Assembly (NCBI GenBank): GCA_004553575.1
Contig: SFLA01000059.1
Coordinates: 1-6,728, forward strand
Reading direction: 5' to 3'
Origin: Clostridiales bacterium
Lineage (GTDB): Bacteria > Bacillota > Clostridia > Oscillospirales > CAG-382
Length of the DNA stretch: 6,728 nt
Under the pieces are notes generated by a model. The model was not told where the DNA came from. It was given only the letters and a program-made list of their open reading frames with translations, and did no database searches. Made by a program: the position numbers and the translations under genes. Shown one piece after another: positions 1-6,217 of the stretch. The stretch's first letter is position 1. Each line of letters begins with the position of its first letter.

Positions 1-12
1 AGGCATGAGAAA

Positions 13-1401
13 ATGGAAGAAAACACGGTACTGAAAAACGAGGACATTTCGGATCGCATATCCGAACTGCTCGAAGAAAAGGACTACCGGTCGATAAAGC
101 AGATTCTGTGCGATATGAACGCACAGGATATTGCGGAACTTATCGACGGTTTTGACGAACGGAACACCGTACTTCTCTACCGGCTGCTGCCGAAGGAACC
201 CGCGGCAGAGCTGTTCGTCGAAATGGATCCCGAAAAGCAGGAGGCTCTGATAAAGGGCTTCTCCGACACCGAGCTTGCTCAGGTCGTAAGCGAGCTTTAC
301 GTAGACGATGCGGTCGATATAATAGAAGAAATGCCCGCAAACGTCGTAAGACGAATACTCAAAAGCGCCGATCCCGACACCCGTCGTGCAATCAACGAGA
401 TACTGAAATATCCCGAGGACAGCGCGGGAAGCATAATGACGACCGAATATGTCCGGCTCGACGGCTCGTATACCGTTGCGGACGCGCTGATGCATATTCG
501 CCGTACCGGTATCGACAAAGAAACGATCTACACCTGCTATGTAACCGACAATGTTCGCAGGCTTATCGGATATGTAAGCGCAAAAACACTGCTGCTTGCA
601 GATTCGGACGACCTTATCCGCGACATTATGGAAACCAAAGTGGTGTCCGTTTCCGCACTTGAGGATAAAGAAACCGCCGCCGGTCTTATGAGCCGTTACG
701 ACATTATCGCGATGCCGGTTGTAGACAGCGAGAATCGTCTTGTCGGAATTATCACCGTCGACGACGCAATTGACGTTCTGCAGGAAGAGGTCACCGAGGA
801 TATCGAAAAAATGGCGGCTATACTGCCGTCGGACAAGCCGTATCTTAAAACCGGAGTGTTCAGCATATGGGCCAAAAGAATTCCGTGGCTCATGCTGCTT
901 ATGGTATCCGCCACGTTTACCGGGCAGATTATAACATCGTTCGAGAGCGCGCTTTCGGGTATGGGCGTGGTAATACTCACCGCCTTCATCCCCATGATAA
1001 TGGATACCGGCGGAAATGCCGGAGGACAGGCGTCGGTAACGGTAATACGCGGTCTCGCCACCGGCGACATTTCGCTCGGCGACGTGCTGAAGATTATATG
1101 GAAGGAAACGAGGGTCGCTCTGCTGTGCGGCGTTTCGCTTTCGGTAATCGGATTTCTTAAAATCCTGCTTGTTGACAATCTTATTTTCGGAAACGGCATT
1201 CCCATGACGGTCGCCGCCGCGGTATGCATAACGCTTACACTTACGGTGTTCGTCGCCAAGCTGACCGGCTGTACCCTTCCCCTGCTCGCCAAGCTGCTAA
1301 AGCTGGATCCGGCGGTAATGGCAAGCCCGTTTATAACCACGATAGTTGACGCGATATCACTTTTCATATATTTCAGGATTTCCGTTGCGATCCTGTCCTG
1401 A
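13..1401 (+). CDS. mgtE: Magnesium transporter MgtE
   Basis: This 462-residue protein is an MgtE-type Mg2+ channel/transporter of the cytoplasmic membrane, close to the usual 450-460 residues. In order it has an acidic helical MgtE N domain (about 10-135), two CBS domains (about 142-200 and 205-256), a linking plug helix (about 257-285) and five hydrophobic segments from W292 to the end. The pore-region signature is visible as PMIMDTGGNAGGQ with N335. The last membrane segment carries FITTIVDA, whose Asp (D446) matches the conserved Mg2+-selecting Asp of the family. In characterised members the N and CBS domains sense cytosolic Mg2+ and close the pore. The ATG at 13 is preceded by AGG at 1-3, a plausible but only partly visible ribosome binding site. 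Any Mg2+ riboswitch would lie outside the window. It is the first visible gene of a tight four-gene run. Co2+ transport is possible in this family, but Mg2+ is the default call. Confidence 0.95.
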   Translation: MEENTVLKNEDISDRISELLEEKDYRSIKQILCDMNAQDIAELIDGFDERNTVLLYRLLPKEPAAELFVEMDPEKQEALIKGFSDTELAQVVSELYVDDAVDIIEEMPANVVRRILKSADPDTRRAINEILKYPEDSAGSIMTTEYVRLDGSYTVADALMHIRRTGIDKETIYTCYVTDNVRRLIGYVSAKTLLLADSDDLIRDIMETKVVSVSALEDKETAAGLMSRYDIIAMPVVDSENRLVGIITVDDAIDVLQEEVTEDIEKMAAILPSDKPYLKTGVFSIWAKRIPWLMLLMVSATFTGQIITSFESALSGMGVVILTAFIPMIMDTGGNAGGQASVTVIRGLATGDISLGDVLKIIWKETRVALLCGVSLSVIGFLKILLVDNLIFGNGIPMTVAAAVCITLTLTVFVAKLTGCTLPLLAKLLKLDPAVMASPFITTIVDAISLFIYFRISVAILS

Positions 1402-1402
1402 C

Positions 1403-1410
1403 AAAGGAGA
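1403..1410 (+). promoter_or_regulatory. Ribosome binding site of the alpha-galactosidase gene
   Basis: The string AAAGGAGA lies between the mgtE stop and the ATG at 1418, with 7 nt of spacing. This near-consensus Shine-Dalgarno site decides the start. The same frame is open further upstream to an ATG at 1346 inside mgtE, but that start would add 24 residues encoded by the mgtE 3' end and has no comparable site. Confidence 0.85.
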
Positions 1411-1417
1411 AAATCAC

Positions 1418-3595
1418 ATGCCTATATCGTTCGACAGCAAATCAATGCAATTCCAGCTCGATACCGATCACACCAGTTATGTCATGAAGGCAGAGGACGG
1501 ATATCTGCTTCATCTCTATTACGGCGCGCGGCTGAACGCCGGCGACCATTCGTATTTTCACCGCGAAACAGGGCGCGCCGCGTTTTCGCCCAGGATGGAA
1601 AACTGCGAAGGCCTCACACTGGACGATACCCCGCTCGAATATCCCTGCTGGGGCAGAGGCGATCTCCGTTCACCCGCGCTCGAGATTGTAAACGCAGACG
1701 GCTCCGACATAGTAGATCTGAATTATGTTAACCATACCGTGTTTGACGGAAAGCCGATGCCCGACGGACTCCCCGCTACCTACTGCGAGGAAGGCGACCG
1801 GGTTCAGACGCTTGCAGTCACTCTTGCGGACGCGGTGAGCGGAGTAAAAGTAACGCTGTATTACACGGTATTCGCCGATTACGACGTTATTACCCGCCGC
1901 GCCGAGATTACCGCCGGGAGCTCCGGCTGCCGTATAATGAAGGCGGCGTCAGCCTGTGTGGATATGCCGTCGGACGAAATCGAGATAATTTCCAATCACG
2001 GTACCCACTGCCGCGAGCGTCAGACAGAGAGATTCCCCCTGCCGCACGGCGAATACCGTATATCCTCCCGACGCGGAGCCTCGGGCCATGTTCACAACCC
2101 GTACATGCTGCTCGTGTCCCCCGACGCCGACGAAACCTCGGGCGAGTGTCTTGCGGCGGTGCTGGTTTATTCCGGCAACTTTTCCGCCGAGGTGTGCGGT
2201 ACGCAGTTCGATACGACCCGCATGGTTATCGGCATAAACCCTGACGGGTTTTCCTGGCAGTGCGCCCCGGGCGAGACATTCAGCACCCCCGAAGCAGTGC
2301 TGACCTATTCTGATACGGGGCTCGAAACGGTATCGCACCGGCTTCACAGGCTGTTCACCCACAGACTGTGCCGCGGCAAATACCGCGACTGCCGCCGACC
2401 GGTACTGCTTAACAGTTGGGAGGCGTGCTACTTCGGATTCGATTCCGACCGCCTTGTAAAAATAGGCGAATGCTCCGCAGAGCTCGGTATTGAGCTTATG
2501 GTCATTGACGACGGCTGGTTCGGCAGGCGCAACAGCGACAACTGCTCGCTCGGCGACTGGACGGTCAACCGCGATAAACTGCCCGGAGGGTTGGAAGGCG
2601 TGTACGCTCCCCTTAAGAAAAAGGGAATCGGGCTCGGAATATGGTTCGAGCCGGAAATGGTATCGCCTGACAGCGACCTTTACCGCGCGCATCCGGATTG
2701 GTGCCTGCATATAGACGGCAGGCCAAGGTCCGAAGGACGTCACCAATTGATACTCGACCTGTCGAATCCCGATGTCACGGATTATATATATGATTCATTA
2801 TCCGCGGTGCTCGAGACCGGAATGATTTCATATGTTAAATGGGATTTCAACCGGAACATGACCGAGGTGGGGTCCGATACCAATCCCGGAAAAAGCCAGG
2901 GCGAGATAACTCACAGGTATTATCTCGGGCTGTACTCGCTGCTCGAAAGGCTTACCTCGTCATTCCCCGACGTGCTGTTTGAATCCTGCTCCGGCGGAGG
3001 AGGAAGGTTCGACGCGGGGCTGCTTTACTACATGCCGCAGGTATGGACGAGCGATAATTCCGACGCCATAGAACGTCTGGAGATACAGTACGGCACCTCG
3101 CTCGTGTACCCGCTTTCATCGATGTCGGCGCATGTTTCCGCATCTCCCAACCACCAGACAGGCCATGTCACCCCGTTTATGACCAGATTCACCGCAGCCT
3201 TTACCGGATCGTTCGGGTACGAGCTTGACCCGACCGCCCTCTCCGAGGAAGACCGCGAACGGGTACGCGCCACCGTCGCGCTGTACAAAAAGTACGGCGG
3301 AATATTTGCAGACGGAAGTTATTACCGGCTCGGAGGCCCCCGCGGAAAGGACTACGCCGCGTGGTGCACGGTATCCGAAGACGGCAAGGTCTGCATAGTC
3401 GGATACGTGCTCACCAAAGTCAGAATGAACCGCAGCGTACGCAGGATTAAGTTAAGAGGGCTTGTTCCGGACGCTCGCTACCGCGATACTCTGTCCGGAG
3501 AGGAATACACCGGCTCCGAGCTGATGGGATTCGGCGTATACGCGCCCGAAACGCTTGAATATTCATCGCATATGTGGATATTCGAAAGGATATAG
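1418..3595 (+). CDS. Alpha-galactosidase, glycoside hydrolase family 36 (group I)
   Basis: This 725-residue enzyme should release terminal alpha-1,6-galactose from melibiose, raffinose-family sugars or galactomannan ends, with retention of configuration. Its length fits the group I GH36 family (about 720-740). The layout is an N-terminal beta-sandwich (about 1-325), a catalytic (beta/alpha)8 barrel (about 326-640) and a C-terminal beta domain. Visible motifs are LLNSWEACYFGF (W334), MVIDDGWFG (D364, D365), GIWFEPEMVSPDSDLYRAHPDW, KWDFNR with nucleophile D476, CSGGGGRFD, and WTSDNSDA with acid/base D546. These residues sit at a constant offset of two from W336, D366/D367, D478 and D548 as I recall them for characterised homologues such as AgaA of Geobacillus. 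There is no signal peptide, so the enzyme is probably cytoplasmic and acts on imported oligosaccharides, yet no importer is in the window. It starts 16 nt after mgtE and stops 3 nt before the psuK start. Exact substrate, and alpha-galactosidase versus the rarer alpha-N-acetylgalactosaminidase activity, cannot be settled by reading. Confidence 0.95.
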   Translation: MPISFDSKSMQFQLDTDHTSYVMKAEDGYLLHLYYGARLNAGDHSYFHRETGRAAFSPRMENCEGLTLDDTPLEYPCWGRGDLRSPALEIVNADGSDIVDLNYVNHTVFDGKPMPDGLPATYCEEGDRVQTLAVTLADAVSGVKVTLYYTVFADYDVITRRAEITAGSSGCRIMKAASACVDMPSDEIEIISNHGTHCRERQTERFPLPHGEYRISSRRGASGHVHNPYMLLVSPDADETSGECLAAVLVYSGNFSAEVCGTQFDTTRMVIGINPDGFSWQCAPGETFSTPEAVLTYSDTGLETVSHRLHRLFTHRLCRGKYRDCRRPVLLNSWEACYFGFDSDRLVKIGECSAELGIELMVIDDGWFGRRNSDNCSLGDWTVNRDKLPGGLEGVYAPLKKKGIGLGIWFEPEMVSPDSDLYRAHPDWCLHIDGRPRSEGRHQLILDLSNPDVTDYIYDSLSAVLETGMISYVKWDFNRNMTEVGSDTNPGKSQGEITHRYYLGLYSLLERLTSSFPDVLFESCSGGGGRFDAGLLYYMPQVWTSDNSDAIERLEIQYGTSLVYPLSSMSAHVSASPNHQTGHVTPFMTRFTAAFTGSFGYELDPTALSEEDRERVRATVALYKKYGGIFADGSYYRLGGPRGKDYAAWCTVSEDGKVCIVGYVLTKVRMNRSVRRIKLRGLVPDARYRDTLSGEEYTGSELMGFGVYAPETLEYSSHMWIFERI
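3584..3590 (+). promoter_or_regulatory. Ribosome binding site of psuK, inside the upstream gene
   Basis: GAAAGGA lies in the last codons of the alpha-galactosidase gene, 8 nt before the ATG at 3599. It supports that start and suggests that translation of the two genes is closely linked, since the stop codon falls between the site and the start. Confidence 0.7.
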
Positions 3596-3598
3596 CCA

Positions 3599-4540
3599 AT
3601 GGGCAGAAACGGCTATGTGGTCGTCATAGGCGGCTCAAATATCGATTACTTCGCCACCCCGGACAAAAAACTGATGCTTCGTGAGTCCAATCCCGGAAAG
3701 CTGAGGATTTCATGCGGAGGAGTCGGAAGAAATATCGCGGAGAATCTTGCGCGGCTGGGCGAAAAGGTGGTTTTCATATCCGCATTCGGCACCGACCGGC
3801 ATTCGCAGCTGCTTAAAAAATCCTGCACCGACGTCGGAATCGACATATCGCATTCCCTTACCGTTCGCGGCGGAAATGCAACGTCATATATTTCAGTTAC
3901 GGACGATACCGGCGCGATGTTTGTCGCCGTATCCGATATGGAACTTTACAACAGGATAACAAAGCAGTTTATACGGCGACGCATGGATATTATAAACGGT
4001 GCGGACATGGTATGCGTCGATACGAATATGGATGTATCCGTTATCGAATATCTCACGGAGAACTGCCGCAGCCCTATGTTCTGCGACCCGGTGTCGGCCC
4101 CGAAAGCTATAAAAATACGTCCGTTCCTCGGCAGGCTCGACACCGTGAAACCCAATCTCGGAGAGGCGGAAGTTTTTCTCGGCGTCAAGATCGATGACCT
4201 TGAGGGAATCGAATATGCCGCCAGGAACATGCTTTCAAAAGGGGTAAGGCGCCTGTTCATCTCATGCGGTGCGCGCGGAGCCCTGTGCGCCGATAAGGAC
4301 GGTCAGTATCTTGTCCCGCCCTGCCGGGCAGAGTTTATTAATGACAACGGCGCCGGAGATACCGGCAGTGCCGTTATTATAAAATCGCTGCTGGACGGCA
4401 GGAGCGTAAAACAGGCGGCAATGCTGAGTCAGGCAGCTTCGGCATTCTGCGTCGAAAGCGAATTACCGGTTTGCCGCGATCTGACAATGGATATGATCGA
4501 GCGCAGAGCTAAAGAAAATTACGAGGATTTCGAATCATGA
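3599..4540 (+). CDS. psuK: PfkB-family carbohydrate kinase, probably pseudouridine kinase
   Basis: This 313-residue protein is a ribokinase/PfkB-fold cytoplasmic kinase. The predicted reaction is pseudouridine + ATP to pseudouridine 5'-phosphate, the first step of pseudouridine breakdown. It opens with the nucleotide-kinase strand VVVIGGSNIDYF, then carries the N-terminal PfkB signature as CGGVGRNIAENLARLG (G40-N45). That GGVGRN form is typical of PsuK-like members, whereas ribokinase has GGKGAN. The C-terminal signature reads NDNGAGDTGSA (about 248-258), with the anion hole GAG and catalytic base D254. The usual DTxGAGD is altered to NDNGAGD, so the conserved Asp and Thr are replaced by N248 and D249. 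The family assignment is firm. The substrate is inferred mainly from the GGVGRN motif and from psuG, which begins inside this gene's last codons. A purine-nucleoside or other sugar kinase role is the alternative. Confidence 0.87.
   Translation: MGRNGYVVVIGGSNIDYFATPDKKLMLRESNPGKLRISCGGVGRNIAENLARLGEKVVFISAFGTDRHSQLLKKSCTDVGIDISHSLTVRGGNATSYISVTDDTGAMFVAVSDMELYNRITKQFIRRRMDIINGADMVCVDTNMDVSVIEYLTENCRSPMFCDPVSAPKAIKIRPFLGRLDTVKPNLGEAEVFLGVKIDDLEGIEYAARNMLSKGVRRLFISCGARGALCADKDGQYLVPPCRAEFINDNGAGDTGSAVIIKSLLDGRSVKQAAMLSQAASAFCVESELPVCRDLTMDMIERRAKENYEDFES
4523..4527 (+). promoter_or_regulatory. Ribosome binding site of psuG, inside psuK
   Basis: GAGGA lies 9 nt before the ATG at 4537, within the final psuK codons. 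Together with the ATGA stop/start overlap at 4537-4540 it points to translational coupling of the two enzymes. Confidence 0.65.
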
Positions 4541-5451
4541 ACAAATACCTTTCAGTCAATCCCGAGGTAAGTGAGGCACTTTCGGCGGGAAAGCCGGTGG
4601 TCGCGCTTGAAAGCACTATTATTTCACACGGAATGCCCTACCCGCGGAATATGGAAACCGCGCTTAACGTCGAGCGGATTATACGCGAAAACGGAGCCGT
4701 TCCCGCAACGATATGCATTATCGGCGGAAAACTCGTCGCCGGAGCAACCGAGGAACAGATAGCACGTCTTGCGCGCGGCGGGTCGGATATCGCAAAGGTG
4801 TCGCGCCGCGATCTTCCGATAATCTGCGCACGCGGGCTGGACGGCGCAACCACTGTTGCGACGACAATGATTATTGCGGCAATGGCCGGTATAAAAGTGT
4901 TTGCTACAGGGGGTATCGGAGGAGTCCACCGCGGAGCCGAAACAACCATGGATATATCCGCGGACCTCGAGGAGCTTGCAATGACGCCGGTAATGGTAGT
5001 ATGTGCCGGCGCAAAATCGATACTCGATCTCGGACTTACGCTCGAATATCTCGAAACAAAGGGAGTACCGGTTGTAGGTTACGGCACCGACGAGCTCCCC
5101 GCCTTCTACACTCGCCGCAGCGGCTTCGGTGTGGACTGCAGGGTCGATACGCCGGAGGAGCTTGCGGCCATATTCCGTGCCAAGCTCGATATGGGTCTGC
5201 GCGGCGGCATGCTTGTCGGCAATCCTATCCCCGAAGAGTATTCGATGGACGAAAAGATTATAAACAAGGCCATTGATGAAGCCGTGGAGGAAGCGAAGCG
5301 GAGTGGCATACACGGCAAGGCGACCACGCCGTTCCTTCTGGCGAAGATAAAAGATCTTACCGGAGGAGATTCGCTCGAATCGAATATAATGCTTGTCTAT
5401 AATAACGCCCGTCTCGCGGCAAAGACCGCGGCTCTGCTCTGCGGCAGATAG
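4537..5451 (+). CDS. psuG: Pseudouridine-5'-phosphate glycosidase
   Basis: This 304-residue cytoplasmic enzyme cleaves the C-C glycosidic bond of pseudouridine 5'-phosphate to uracil and ribose 5-phosphate. The reaction is reversible and Mn2+-dependent in the E. coli enzyme. The family hallmarks are all present: VALESTIISHGMPYPRN near the start, IAKVSRRDLP, TVATTMIIAAMAG followed by FATGGIGGVHRGAE, CAGAKSILDLG, and VGYGTDELPAFYTRRSGF. The residues I recall as active-site positions in E. coli PsuG (E31, K93, D149, K166, N289) line up with E25, K87, D143, K160 and N283 here, a constant offset of six. K160 would be the Lys that forms the covalent adduct with the opened ribose. The protein is full length and looks intact. 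Its start overlaps the psuK stop by 4 nt, which makes a coupled two-enzyme module. It is the last gene before the terminator at 5554-5585. Confidence 0.97.
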   Translation: MNKYLSVNPEVSEALSAGKPVVALESTIISHGMPYPRNMETALNVERIIRENGAVPATICIIGGKLVAGATEEQIARLARGGSDIAKVSRRDLPIICARGLDGATTVATTMIIAAMAGIKVFATGGIGGVHRGAETTMDISADLEELAMTPVMVVCAGAKSILDLGLTLEYLETKGVPVVGYGTDELPAFYTRRSGFGVDCRVDTPEELAAIFRAKLDMGLRGGMLVGNPIPEEYSMDEKIINKAIDEAVEEAKRSGIHGKATTPFLLAKIKDLTGGDSLESNIMLVYNNARLAAKTAALLCGR

Positions 5452-5486
5452 GCGTTTTACCTCCGCTTCCGCACCGTAATACAGCC

Positions 5487-5512
5487 GTACCGGTCAGGCC
5501 GTAATCCGGTAC
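5487..5512. repeat. 7-bp perfect inverted repeat downstream of psuG
   Basis: GTACCGG at 5487-5493 is matched by CCGGTAC at 5506-5512 around a 12-nt loop. It has no T tract on either side, so it is not a standard terminator. It could be an mRNA 3'-end stabilising hairpin or simply chance. No gene is seen in the surrounding stretch from 5452 to 5592. Confidence 0.4.
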
Positions 5513-5553
5513 ACGCGTCGGAAAGCTTTGAACAGCCATACAAACAAAAAGAG

Positions 5554-5594
5554 CGCCGCCAACCGGTAAAAAACTGTTGGCGGCGTGTTGTTTT
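5554..5594. terminator. Bidirectional intrinsic terminator between psuG and the transporter remnant
   Basis: CGCCGCCAAC (5554-5563) pairs perfectly with GTTGGCGGCG (5576-5585) across a 12-nt loop, giving a GC-rich 10-bp stem. On the + strand the stem is followed by TGTTGTTTT (5586-5594), which ends the mgtE-to-psuG run. Read on the - strand the stem is followed by CTCTTTTTGTTTG (5553 down to 5541), a better T tract, and it starts 7 nt after the stop codon of the transporter remnant. The same hairpin therefore serves both convergent units. Confidence 0.85.
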
Positions 5595-6086
5595 AAGAAT
5601 TCCGATCTTTGCGCTTCGGTTCCAGAGTATCTCTTGCCATAAAATAAGTGCTGACAAGCATAATGACAAGAGCAGCCCAGAACCGGACGCCCGGTCTTTC
5701 GCCGAAGATTATCATACCGAATGCAGCTCCCAAAAACGGTGCCACGGAATAAAACGCGCTATTTTTTCCGCCCCCGGATCTTTCTGCGCCGTAATGTAAA
5801 AATGTATGCTTAACCCGTACGCCGCAAATCCCAACAGCAGCACGCAAAGCAGCCATTTAACGGGCGGCAGCTTTTCGCCGATAATCAGCGCGATTATCAG
5901 ATTTCCCAAGCCCGAAAAGGTCCCTTTAATTATAACAATTTCAACAGAGCTTTTATTGCTGATCATCTTGGTGCAGTTATTCTCAAATCCCCGGCAGATG
6001 CACGCTCCGAGAACAAAAACCGAACCCGGACTGAACTGAAAAGAACCGGTTCCCTCAAAGCTCAGCACGGCGCTCGCCACGGTAAG
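5593..6086 (-). pseudogene. C-terminal half of an EamA/DMT-family transporter, truncated and frameshifted
   Basis: Two overlapping - strand reading frames together encode about 164 residues resembling the second EamA repeat of a ten-helix drug/metabolite transporter (normally about 290 residues). The first frame (from about 6086) gives FSPGSVFVLGACICRGFENN, then a helix around KGTFSGLGNLIIALIIG, then LLLGFAAYGLSIHFYITAQK. The second frame, ending at TAA 5593-5595, continues with KNSAFYSVAPFLGAAFGMII, GERP, and a last helix to ARD. The frames meet at an A6 run (T6 on the + strand, 5762-5767). One extra A would give AQKDPGAEKNSAFYSV and restore the family pattern. The N-terminal five helices are absent: recognisable similarity starts near 6083, and the same frame hits a stop at 6132-6134. 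No ribosome binding site or ATG precedes it. An Arg replaces the Trp I expect in CWGxENNCT, and a Pro the Leu expected in DLGA, which fits decay. The substrate is unknown. Confidence 0.8.
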
Positions 6087-6217
6087 CGGTTTATGATTTT
6101 CAAACGCGTAAGGAGTAAAACCGTTCCGGCTTTAATGCATTATGTAAAGCTGATTGCAATATATTCAACCGTACCTGGCAGTTCAGCCGGGTGCCGGAAA
6201 TCCGGAATTACGGTCTT
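6087..6217. other. Gene-free spacer between transporter remnant and DUF4886 gene
   Basis: I see no convincing gene here. The - strand frames carry stops at 6132-6134 and 6140-6142. Continuing the DUF4886 frame past its stop gives only about 24 codons with no recognised similarity. There are short CCGG-centred palindromes near 6185-6205 but no T tract, so no clear terminator for the DUF4886 gene. This stretch occupies the place where the missing N-terminal half of the transporter should begin. Confidence 0.5.

Noticed and set aside
696..1367. 223-codon open frame on the - strand opposite the mgtE membrane domain
   Set aside because: It is the shadow of an intact mgtE, and its Ser/Thr-rich translation matches no family I know.
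1346..1417. Upstream in-frame extension of the alpha-galactosidase to an ATG inside mgtE
   Set aside because: It would translate the mgtE 3' end in another frame and has no ribosome binding site. A strong one sits 7 nt before the ATG at 1418, which gives the normal family length.
1949..2746. 265-codon open frame on the - strand opposite the alpha-galactosidase gene
   Set aside because: It lies wholly inside a well-supported gene, its translation shows no recognisable domain, and long antisense frames are common opposite GC-rich coding DNA.
4713..5276. 187-codon alternative + frame inside psuG
   Set aside because: It is rich in Arg, Gly and Cys without domain features, which is typical of an out-of-frame reading; psuG itself is certain.
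4624..5313. 229-codon open frame on the - strand opposite psuG
   Set aside because: It mirrors the fully conserved psuG coding sequence and has no domain or ribosome binding site evidence of its own.
5762..5767. Programmed -1 frameshift site in the transporter remnant
   Set aside because: The A6 run lacks a perfect X-XXY-YYZ heptamer in the right phase, no stimulatory hairpin was noticed, and the gene is also missing its N-terminal half, so decay or a base-call error explains it better.
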